Below, piece by piece: positions 34,357 through 44,482 of a stretch of DNA of 64,000 bases. The position numbers were made by a program, and so were the translations under genes. The DNA is from Triglochin maritima (lineage: Eukaryota > Streptophyta > Magnoliopsida > Alismatales > Juncaginaceae): assembly GCA_963682175.1 (NCBI GenBank), contig OY821784.1, forward strand, positions 19,821,621 through 19,885,620, read 5' to 3'. How positions within the stretch are numbered: position 1 is the first letter of the stretch; each line of letters opens with the position of its first letter. Under the pieces are notes generated by a model. It was not told where the DNA came from. It searched no databases and was given only the letters and a program-made list of their open reading frames with translations.

Positions 34357-37300
34357 GAAGTTGGATCGCTTCCGGAGAGCTATATGGGGAAATAATCAAT
34401 GGGCGGCAAACAACATGATCGTGGATTCGGGAAGGATACTTGTGATGTGGGATGAAAGCAAAATGGATTTACACGTGACATGGGAAACGACACAACTACT
34501 TCAACTCGAAGGAAAGGAGCTACGAAATGGGAAGAACATGGTAATCACGGTGGTGTATGGGGAAAATGGGTATGTGGAAAGAAGAAGGCTTTGGGCGGAC
34601 TTGGAAAGAGCGGCACCCCCGAGTTCTACACCTTGGATTGTAGGTGGGGACTTCAATTGCATAAGAAGGAGAGAGGAGAAGAGAGGTTGTGCGGGGTTAA
34701 ATATCACGGCGATGGAGGAGTTCAACTCTTGTTTAGACCGGGTGCAACTAATTGAGGTGCCATCAACCGGATGGGAATTCACGTGGACCAACTCGTCCAA
34801 TGGTGAGGCGTGCATTGAAACACGTATAGATAGGATCCTTATGTCGCATGCTTGGTTGGCTGATTTCCCGGAAATTTCTTACGTGGTGGGTGGTAAAGAG
34901 CTTAGCGATCACCCCCCACTTCTTATGACGACGGAAAAGACGGGCATTCGTAAGGCTAGAATGTTCCGATTTGCAAACTATTGGGTTAACCATGAGGGTT
35001 TTTCGGATGTTGTTGGTACAGCATGGGCCACTTTGGTGGATGGGACACCCATGTTCCGAGTAATGGCGAAACTTGGGGCGGTGAAAGAGGCCTTGAAAAA
35101 GTGGACCGAGGAAACGTTTGGGGATCCGGTGGAGAGAGTAAATGAAGCTAAATCAGCCCTTGAAGGGGTGAGACTTCAAAGGATGGCACACCCGGATGAT
35201 GAACTTCTCAAAGAAAATGAAACTCGATGCAAAGATGAGTATGATCGAGAACTAACGAGGGAGGAATCAATTTTGAGGCAAAAATCAAGGATAAAGTGGC
35301 TACGTGAGGGCGACCGGAACTCTAGATTCTTTCATGCTTCCCTTCGTGTGAGGAGAGCCACCAACAATGTGAGACGAGTGATGGAAGGGGGTCAAACCTT
35401 TGAGAGTGAGGAGGAGATTCGTGAGGCGTTTAGGCGCCGTTACTCTAACTTGTTTGCTAATGGTTTTCAGGTACAAACTCTTGACTCACAAGTCCAACTC
35501 CCACGACTTGAGGAAGGTGAAAGTGCAGCATTAATCAAGAACCTAAGTATGGATGAGTTGGAGCATGTGGTCATGCATTCGAACGTGGACAAGGCACCGG
35601 GCCACGATGGGTTCAATGCAAAGTTCTTCAAGAGCTCGTGGTCATGGGTGAAGCTAGATATATTCAAGGCGGTGGACTCCTTCATGCGTAGTGGGAAGTT
35701 GTTAGCTCAAGTAAACTATACATCAATTACACTCATTCCGAAGAAGGCGACGCCAACTACGGTTGATGACTATCGCCCCATCTCCCTATGCAATATGATT
35801 TACCGCTATCTTTCAAAAGTATTGGCAAATAGGTTGAAGAAGGTGTTGCCACGATTGGTGGGGGAGACGCAAAGTGCATTTGTGAGTGGACGAAGGATTA
35901 GTGACAACATTTTGGTAGCACATGAAGTATGACATAATATGCACTTGAGTCGAGGGAAGGGGTGTATGTGTCTCAAGCTAGACTTACGCAAGGCTTATGA
36001 CTCCGTCTCATGGACATTCCTTGAAGAAGTATTGAAGAGGTTCGGCTTTCCAAGCTTGTGGAGGAAATGGATGATGGCGTGTGTGCGAGCGTCATTTGTG
36101 GTAACGGTGAATGGTGCCAACTCAAAGCCTTTCCGCGCAACAAATGGACTTAGGCAAGGTGACCCACTTGCCCCCTACTTGTTTGTCTTGTGTATGGAAG
36201 TATTGAGTATGATGATCAAGGAAGAGGTGGAGAGGGGAACTATCACACCGGCAAGATGTGGGGACATCCCGGTGTCTCATCTTCTATTTGTCGATGATGT
36301 GATGGTGTTCACGGATGCTACCCATGAGAATGCCCGTGCGATAAAGGAGGTTCTTGTGAAGTTCTCAGCCATGTCGGGCCTCCAACTAAACACTACCAAA
36401 AGCCAAGTATTTATTGGGGGGGATGCAAGAGATGGTCAATGGATTTGTGCACATTTGGGGATGGAGAGAGTCGATTTCCCGGTGATATATTTAGGGCTGC
36501 CATTGTTCTCGGCGCGTATTGGCAAGCAACACTGTTTGGTCCTCATTGAGAAGGTGCGCACCCGTTTAAGCACTTGGAAGAGGAGTTTCCTATCCATGGC
36601 CGGGAGGGTGGAGTTGGTGAGGAGTGTTTTGGTGTCCTTTAGTATATATTGGACATCTACCTTCTTGCTTCCAAGGAAGGTGTTGAAGGAGTTGGAGAGT
36701 ATCATGATACACTTCGTGTGGGGTGGCCCAAAGAAATGGGTGGCCGTGGCATGGAAAGATATATGCAAACCAAAGAAAAAGGGAGGCTTGGGGCTGAAGA
36801 GGCTCACGGAATGGAACGAAGTTGGAATGCTACGACTTTTTTGGTTGGTGGTTGAAAATGGTGCGTCACTTTGGGTGCAATGCATTCGCCGTAAATACAT
36901 GCGAAATAGATCAATTTGGCTTGCTCGGCCTCCAGCAAATTCCTCATGGGCATGGAGAGGTATATTGAGCGTTCGTGACAAAGCGAAGGAGAAAATTCAG
37001 TACCAAGTAGGGGATGACACTTCCATTCGTTTCTTCCTTGACCCTTGGTGTGGAATACCGTTTATCTCTCGCCCGGGGGGAGATTGGCTGCAATACAACA
37101 TGGGGGTCCCCATGGATACTCATGTGTCGTATTTTATTAGAGATGGGACGTGGCAGCTCCCATTTCCACGAATTACCGAGATGGAGGAGTTATGGCCGCA
37201 AATATTAAGTGTCCCAATCCATGGTGGAAGTGACAAACCGGTTCGTGTGGGAATGACTAGTGAGAAGTTCAACATAAAGGAGGCTTGGAAGTGGATAACT

Positions 37301-37828
37301 CCAAGGATGGAGGATGTGGGTTGGGCCTCCCTAGTATGGCATAAACATCACATTCCGAAACATGCACTAACTCTTTGGAGAGTTTTGCGTGGAAGATTGA
37401 CAACCAAGTGCTTGATGAAGCAAAGGGGAGCCACACACGATACCATATGTGTGCTTTGCGAGGATGGTGAGGAGGATATGGCTCACCTTTTCTGGAAATG
37501 TAAGTTCACGAAATCTGTTTGGGGCCAAGTCAAGAGGGTGCTAAGTTTGAGCACGGACGTGGAAGGAACTATGGAAGCCGAGGTACATGGACTAATGAGG
37601 ATTGGGGGAGGGGCTGAAAAGGTGCACTTAATGCGTTTGCCTCTAGGCGCGGCGGCGCACGAATGTTGGCTTGAGCGGAATAGGCGAATTTTCGATGATG
37701 AGAAGAAGCGCTCGGTGGATGTTGTAAAACTTGTGAAGGAAGGAGTGCGAAGCATTGGGAGCAACCTCAAAGAGATTATAGAGGATCCCGCGAGCTTATT
37801 GGACTTTCATAGAACTTGGGCACTATAG
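34232..37828 (+). pseudogene. LINE 1 ORF2 (APE endonuclease, reverse transcriptase, zf-RVT), broken by one TGA
   Basis: 1,198 codons from ATG 34,232 to the stop at 37,826-37,828, with one internal TGA (codon 567). Endonuclease, ~1-230: N7 in WNVRG, E36, Y109, D140 and N142 in GGDFN, R198-R201 in RIDR, and SDH at 225-227. All catalytic positions expected for the family are present. RT: the RPISL motif before the stop; D584 in KLDLRKAYD, GLRQGDPL, and the catalytic pair in FVDD (686-689) after it. The usual residue before DD is A, so FVDD is a variant. C-terminal zf-RVT region with CVLC, an H about 12 residues on, and FWKC (37,448-37,502). No RNase H domain is seen. The start was chosen because MNMLVWNVRG is the usual ORF2 N-terminus. 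The TGA separates the endonuclease from the RT core, so no active RT is expected without readthrough. Confidence 0.93.
35930..35932 (+). other. In-frame TGA in LINE 1 ORF2
   Basis: Reads HEV-stop-HNMHLSRGKG. The reading frame is unchanged on both sides, so this is a point nonsense mutation and not a frameshift. A Trp codon (TGG) is the likeliest ancestor, one G-to-A change away, but that is inferred. Confidence 0.9.
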
Positions 37829-38036
37829 GGTATTATACCTTTTGTAATAGCATGAGTCCCGTGGTGTAATGGGTCGAAATGTGGAGCCTTAATTAGGTGA
37901 TAGTGATAGAGTAGAAGTAGTGGCCGGGTATGCATGTGGCATATCCCGCGGAATTAAAGGTCAATTTTTGTAGGTTGTAAATTCACACACTTAATCGATT
38001 TAGAGGCTGAGCCTCCCTTTTGCTTGCAAAAAAAAA
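37829..38036 (+). other. LINE 1 3' UTR with terminal hairpin and A9 tail
   Basis: About 200 bp of noncoding sequence. GAGGC-TGA-GCCTC at 38,003-38,015 forms a perfect 5-bp stem with a 3-nt loop, 12 nt before the A9 tail (38,028-38,036). Short 3' stem-loops recognised by the reverse transcriptase are known for some plant L1 families. The end CCCTTTTGCTTGC-A9 resembles that of LINE 2. No canonical AATAAA is seen. Confidence 0.6.
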
Positions 38037-38052
38037 GGAGGGAGATAGAAAA
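38037..38052 (+). repeat. Target-site duplication of LINE 1, right copy
   Basis: Exact match to 32,514-32,529, directly after the A9 tail. The satellite then continues with TGAAGGAG as in other monomers. Confidence 0.95.
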
Positions 38053-39716
38053 TGAAGGAGAAGAAGGAAGAGGAGGGAGAGGGAACGAGAGAGGTAGAGA
38101 AGAGAGGGAAGGAGGAGAGAAGAGGGAGAGAGAAAGAGATGAGGGAGACAGGAGGATAGCGAAGTAGAGGGGAGACGGAGAAGGAGAGGGAGAAGAAGAG
38201 AGAGGAGGTGAAGGAGTGGGAGAGAAGGAAAGAGGGAGAGAGAGAAGGAGAAGGGAAAGAGGAGGATGGAGAAGGATAAAATGGGTAGAGAGAAGAAGAA
38301 GAGAGAAGGATAAGGAGAGAAGAAGAAGGGGAGAGGGATAAGAGGGAAGGGAGAGGAGAGGGAATGTGAGGGAGATAGAGATGAGGCGAGGGAGATGAGA
38401 GAAAGAGAAGAGGGAAGAGTGAGAGAGAAGGAGAGTGGTAGAGAAGGAGAGAAGAGAGAGGGGTAGAACGAGAGAGAGAGTGAGAGAAGGGCTGTACAGA
38501 ATGGGACGAGGAGAGAGAGATGAGTGGGAGAAAAGGAGAAGCAAGAGAAGGGAGAGAAGAAGATGGAGAAGGAGAGAGAGATAAAGAGAGTGGCATAAGG
38601 AGAGAGGGATAGACGGAAGAGAGAGAAAGAGAAGGTGAGAGAAATGAGAAGGGAGAGAGGAGGAGAAGGATAAGGATAATGAGAAGGCAGAGAAAAGGGA
38701 AGAGAGGGGGAGAGAATGAGAGAGAATGAGAAGAGAGAGAGGTAGACAACATAGGAGAAGAGAGAAGGATAGAGGCAGAGAAGTGAGAATAGGGATAAGG
38801 ATAAGGAGAGAAGAGAAGGAGAACAGAAAAGAGGAGAGAGGGATGGGAGAAAAGATAAGAGATACGAGGGAGAAGAAGGGAGAGAGAGCGAGAGGAGGAG
38901 AAGGAGGGAGTGGGGGAGTGGGATAAGTGGGAGAGAGAAAAGGAGAGAAGGAGAGGGATAAGAGGGAGATAGAGAAGGAGAAATAAGAGAGGACAGATAA
39001 GAGGAGAGAGAAAGAGAGAGATAATAAGAGGGAGAAGGAGAGAGAGGGAAATGGAGAAGAGGAGAGGGAGAGGAGGAGACAGAGAAGGGAAGGTGAAAGA
39101 AAAAAAGGAGAGGGATTGAAGGAGAAGAGAGGGGCAATTAGAGGAGATGAAAGGATTAAAGGAGAGAGAGAGAAGATGAGGGAGTAGGAGAGGAGAGGAA
39201 GAGAGGGAAGGAGAGAGAGGGAGAGATAAGGAGAAGAGAGAGGGAACGAGAGGACACGGATGGATAAGAGGAGAGAGCGGAGAAGGAGGGAGAGAGCGGG
39301 AGGGAGGGAGAGAGAACGAGAGGACGAGAGGGGAGGAGAGAGAGGGAGAAGAGGGGGAGAGAGAAGAAGAAAGAGAGAGGGAACAAGAGAGGAGGTGAGA
39401 AGGAACAAGAAAATGAGAGGAGAACGGAGAAGGATAGGAGGAGAATAGGGAAGGGGAAGGGAACGAGATAGAGAAGGGAGAGTAGAGACACAGAAGGAGA
39501 GAAGCAAGAGAGATAGAGGAGGAGGGAGGAACCGAGAGAGGTGAGAGGAGGAGAGGGATAAGGAGATAGAGAAGGGGAGAGAAGAGAGAGAGAAAGGAGA
39601 GTAGAGGGAAGAGAAGAGGATAGGAGGGAGAAGGAGAGAGAAGGTAATGAGAGGGAAGAAGGGGGAGAGAGAACGGGGAGAGGAGCGAAGAAGGGAAGGA
39701 GGAGATTGAGAGAGGA

Positions 39717-42099
39717 GTCCCATCTCCTTCTCTTCTCTTTATCCTCTCTCTTCTTCTCCTTCTCTCCCTCTCGCTCCTCTCTTCCATCTCTCCTTATCCT
39801 TATAAGGAGAGATAGGGAACGAGAAGAGGGAAGAGGAGAGAGGGGGGAAGAGGACAGAGAGAGAGAGAGAAGAAAAGATAAGGAAGAGGCAGAGAGAAGG
39901 AGAACAGAGAAGGAGGGAGGAAACGAGAGAAGAGGAGAGTGAGAACGGTGGAGCGTTAGAGAAGGAGAGAGGAGGGAGAGAAGAGAGAGAAGGGAGAGTG
40001 GAGGAGAGGGAGAGAGAAGAGGAAGGGAGGAGAGAGGGAGAAAGAGAGAGAAGTAAAAAGAGATAAGGAGAGAGTGAACGAGAGAGAAGGAGAAGAGAAA
40101 GAGCATAAGAGGGAGAGTGAGAAAAGGAGAAGTGAGAGAAGGTGAGGGGTAGAACAAGGAGGAGGAGAGAAGGAGAAGAGGGAGGAGAGTGGTAGAGAAG
40201 AGGAGAAATGGGAAGAGAGATAAGAGAAGAGAGGGAAAGGGAGAGAGAGAGAGAGAAGAGATATGGAGAACGAGAGCGAGAGGTAGAGAAGGGGGAGAGA
40301 AGGAGAGTGGAGAAAAGAGGATAAGAAGAGCAGAGAGAGAGAGAACACGAGAATAGACAAGAGCGGAGAGGGAGAGAGGAGGGAGAAGAAGGGGGAGAGA
40401 GCGAGAGAAGGAGGAGGGAGATAGAAAATGAAGGAGAAGAAGGAAGAGGAGGGAGAGGGAACGAGAGAGGTAGAGAAGAGAGGGAAGGAGGAGAGAAGAG
40501 GGAGAGAGAAAGAGATGAGGGAGACAGGAGGATAGCGAAGTAGAGGGGAGACGGAGAAGGAGAGGGAGAAGAAGAGAGAGGCAGAAGAGAGAGGAGGTTA
40601 AGGAGTGGGAGAGAAGGAAAGAGGGAGAGAGAGAAGGAGAAGGGAAAGAGGAGGATGGAGAAGGATAAAATGGGTAGAGAGAAGAAGAAGAGAGAAGGAT
40701 AAGGAGAGAAGAAGAAGAAGGGGAGAGGGATAACTGGGAAGGGAGAGGAGAGGGAATGTGAGGGAGATAGAGATGAGGCGAGGGAGATGAGAGAAAGAGA
40801 AGAGGGAAGAGTGAGAGAGAAGGAGAGTGGTAGAGAAGAGAGAGGGGTAGAACGAGAGAGAGTGAGAGAAGGGCTGTACAGAATGGGACGAGGAGAGAGA
40901 GTAGAGTGGGAGAAAAGGAGAAGCAAGAGAAGGGAGAGAAGAAGATGGAGAAGGAGAGAGAGATAAAGAGAGTGGCATAAGGAGAGAGGGATAGACGGAA
41001 GAGAGAGAAAGAGAAGGTGAGAGAAATGAGAAGGGAGAGAGGAGGAGAAGGATAAGGATAATGAGAAGGAAGAGAAGAGGGAAGAGAGGGGGAGAGAATG
41101 AGAGAGAAGGAGAAGAGAGAGAGGTAGACAACATAGGAGAAGAGAGAAGGATAGAGGCAGAGAAGTGAGAATAGGGATAAGGATAAGGAGAGAAGAGAAG
41201 GAGAACAGAAAAGAGGAGAGAGGGATGGGAGAAAAGATAAGAGATACGAGGGAGAAGAAGGGAGAGAGAGCGAGAGGAGGAGAAGGAGGGAGTGGACGAG
41301 TGGGATAAGTGGGAGAGAGAAAAGGAGAGAAGGAGAGAGATAAGAGGGAGATAGAGAAGGAGAAATAAGAGAGGACAGATAAGAGGAAAGAGAAAGAGAG
41401 AGATAATAAGAGGGAGAAGGAGAGAGAGGGAAATGGAGAAGAGGAGAGGGAGAGGAGGAGACAGAGAAGGGAAGGTGAAAGAAAAAAAGGATAGGGATTG
41501 AAGGAGAAGAGAGGGGCAATTAGAGGAGATGAAAGGATTAAAGGAGAGAGAGAAGATGAGGGAGAAGGAGAGGAGAGGAAGAGAGGGCAGGAGAGAGAGG
41601 GAGAGATAAGGAGAAGAGAGAGGGAACGAGAGGACACGGATGGATAAGAGGAGAGAGCGGAGAAGGAGGGAGAGAGCGGGAGGGAGGGAGAGAGGACGAG
41701 AGGACGAGAGGGGAGGAGAGAGAGGGAGAAGAGGGGGAGAGAGAGAAGAAGAAGGAGAGAGGGAACAAGAGAGGAGGTGAGAGGGAACAAGAAAATGAGA
41801 GGAGAACGGAGAAGGATAGGAGGAGAAGAGGGAAGGGGAAGGGAACGAGATAGAGAAGGGAGAGTAGAGACACAGAAGGAGAGAAGCAAGAGAGATAGAG
41901 GAGGAGGGAGGAACCGAGAGAGGTGAGAGGAGGAGAGGGATAAGGAGATAGAGAAGGGGAGAGAAGAGAGAGAGAAAGGAGAGTAGAGGGAAGAGAAGAG
42001 GATAGGAGGGAGAAGGAGAGAGAAGGTAAGGAGAGGGAAGAAGGGGGGAGAGAGAACGGGGAGAGGAGCGAAGAAGGGAAGGAGGAGATTGAGAGAGGA
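39717..42099 (+). repeat. Satellite monomer M14 (2,383 bp)
   Basis: Distinct small indels: loss of ~16 bp near 40,012, loss of 8 bp near 40,830, an extra AGA near 40,711, and GAGTAGAGTGGG near 40,900 in place of GAGATGAGTGGG. Confidence 0.93.
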
Positions 42100-44482
42100 G
42101 TCCCATCTCCTTCTCTTCTCTTTATCCTCTCTCTTCTTCTCCTTCTCTCCCTCTCGCTCCTCTCTTCCATCTCTCCTTATCCTTATAAGGAGAGATAGGG
42201 AACGAGAAGAGGGAAGAGGAGAGAGGGGGGAAGAGAACAGAGAGAGAGAGAAGAAGAGATAAGGAAGAGGGAGAGAGAAGGAGAACAGAGAAGGAGGGAG
42301 GAAACGAGAGAAGAGGAGAATGAGAAGGGTGGAGCGTTAGAGAAGGAGAGAGGAGGGAGAGAAGAGAGAGAAGGGAGAGTGGAGGAGAGGGAGAGAAAGA
42401 GAGGGAGAGAGAAGAGGAAGGGAGGAGAGAGGGAGAAAGAGAGAGAAGTAAAGAGAGATAAGGAGAGAGTGAACGATAGAGAAGGAGAAGAGAAAGAGCA
42501 TAAGAGGGAGAGTGAGCAAAGGAGAAGCGAGAGAAGGTGAGGGGTAGAACAAGGAGGAGGAGAGAAGGAGAAGAGGGAGGAGAGTGGTAGAGAAGAGGAG
42601 AAATGGGAAGAGAGATAAGAGAAGAGAGGGAAAGGGGGAGAGAGAGAAGAGATATGGAGAACGAGAGCGAGAGGTAGAGAAGGGGGAGAGAAGGAGAGTG
42701 GAGAAAAGAGGATAAGAAGAGCAGAGAGAGAGAACACGAGAATAGACAAGAGCGGAGAGGGAGAGAGGAGGGAGAAGAAGGGGGAGAGAGCGAGAGAAGG
42801 AGGAGGGAGATAGAAAATGAAGGAGAAGAAGGAAGAGGAGGGAGAGGGAACGAGAGAGGTAGAGAAGAGAGGGAAGGAGGAGAGAAGAGGGAGAGAGAAA
42901 GAGATGAGGGAGACAGGAGGATAGCGAAGTAGAGGGGAGACGGAGAAGGAGAGGGAGAAGAAGAGAGAGGCAGAAGAGAGAGGAGGTGAAGGAGTGGGAG
43001 AGAAAAGGAGAGAAGGAGAGGGATAAGAGGGAGATAGAGAAGGAGAAGGGAAAGAGGAGGATGGAGAAGGATAAAATGGGTAGAGAGAAGAAGAAGAGAG
43101 AAGGATAAGGAGAGAAGAAGAAGGGGAGAGGGATAAGAGGGAAGGGAGAGGAGAGGGAATGTGAGGGAGATAGAGATGAGGCGAGGGAGATGAGAGAAAG
43201 AGAAGAGGGAAGAGTGAGAGAGAAGGAGAGTGGTAGAGAAGGAGAGAAGAGAGAGGGGTAGAACGAGAGAGAGTGAGAGAAGGGCTGTACAGAATGGGAC
43301 GAGGAGAGAGAGATGAGTGGGAGAAAAGGAGAAGCAAGAGAAGGGAGAGAAGAAGATGGAGAAGGAGAGAGAGATAAAGAGAGTGGCATAAGGAGAGAGG
43401 GATAGACGGAAGAGAGAGAAAGAGAAGGTGAGAGAAATGAGAAGGGAGAGAGGAGGAGAAGGATAAGGATAATGAGAAGGCAGAGAAGAGGGAAGAGAGG
43501 GGGAGAGAATGAGAAGAGAGAGAGGTAGACAACATAGGAGAAGAGAGAAGGATAGAGGCAGAGAAGTGAGAATAGGGATAAGGATAAGGAGAGAAGAGAA
43601 GGAGAACAGAAAAGAGGAGAGAGGGATGGGAGAAAAGATAAGAGATACGAGGGAGAAGAAGGGAGAGAGAGCGAGAGGAGGACAAGGAGGGAGTGGAGGA
43701 GTGGGATAAGTGGGAGAGAGAAAAGGAGAGAAGGAGAGGGATAAGAGGGAGATAGAGAAGGGGAAATAAGAGAGGACAGATAAGAGGAGAGAGAAAGAGA
43801 GAGATAATAAGAGGGAGAAGGAGAGAGAGGGAAATGGAGAAGAGGAGAGGGAGAGGAGGAGACAGAGAAGGGAAGGTGAGAGGAAAAAAGGAGAGGGATT
43901 GAAGGAGAAGAGAGGGGCAATTAGAGGAGATGAAAGGATTAAAGGAGAGAGAGAAGATGAGGGAGAAGGAGAGGAGAGGAAGAGAGGGCAGGAGAGAGAG
44001 GGAGAGATAAGGAGAAGAGAGAGGGAACGAGAGGACACGGATGGATAAGAGGAGAGAGCGGAGAAGGAGGGAGAGAGAACGAGAGGACGAGAGGGGAGGA
44101 GAGAGAGGGAGAAGAGGGGGAGAGAGAGAAGAAGAAGGGGAGAGGGAACAAGAGAGGAGGTGAGAGGGAACAAGAAAATGAGAGGAGAACGGAGAAGGAT
44201 AGGAGGAGAAGAGGGAAGGGGAAGGGAACGAGATAGAGAAGGGAGAGTAGAGACACAGAAGGAGAGAAGCAAGAGAGATAGAGGAGGAGGGAGGAACCGA
44301 GAGAGGTGAGAGGAGGAGAGGGATAAGGAGATAGAGAAGGGGAGAGAAGAGAGAGAGAAAGGAGAGTAGAGGGAAGAGAAGAGGATAGGAGGGAGAAGGA
44401 AAGAGAAGGTAAGGAGAGGGAAGAAGGGGGGAGAGAGAACGGGGAGAGGAGCGAAGAAGGGAAGGAGGAGATTGAGAGAGGA
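42100..44482 (+). repeat. Satellite monomer M15 (2,383 bp)
   Basis: Carries a patch at about 43,000-43,045 that copies sequence normally found ~700 bp further along the monomer. It lacks 18 bp near 44,067 and lacks ~9 bp near 43,510. The last deletion is shared with M16-M20. Confidence 0.93.

Larger units (their letters stand above)
32530..38036 (+). mobile_element. LINE 1: L1-type non-LTR retrotransposon, near full length, ORF2 disrupted
   Basis: 5.5-kb element: a 126-bp leader, ORF1 (DUF4283 remnant and CCHC knuckle), ORF2 (APE endonuclease, RT, zf-RVT), ~200-bp 3' UTR and a terminal A9. Perfect 16-bp direct repeats flank it, and removing the element restores a satellite monomer of normal length. 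It has no LTRs. Base composition changes abruptly at both ends from homopurine satellite to ordinary coding sequence. Two defects keep it from being autonomous as read here: about 60 residues missing from ORF1 and a TGA in ORF2. An active copy elsewhere must have produced it. Confidence 0.95.
31810..39716 (+). repeat. Satellite monomer M13, split by LINE 1 (2,384 bp without the insert)
   Basis: Removing the 5,507-bp LINE and one 16-bp target duplication leaves a monomer of ordinary length, which confirms the insertion boundaries. The palindrome flank reads CCTTATAAGGAGAGAT, two G fewer than in M1-M12, a form shared with M14-M16 and M21. Confidence 0.94.

Noticed and set aside
37853..37885. 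tRNA-like text (GTGGTGTAATGGGTCGAAAT) in the LINE 1 3' UTR
   Set aside because: Only a loose resemblance to tRNA arms; no cloverleaf can be drawn, and the position fits a LINE 3' UTR.
32530..38036. LTR retrotransposon
   Set aside because: No long terminal repeats, protease, integrase or primer-binding site; APE endonuclease, an A tail and a 16-bp target duplication identify a LINE.
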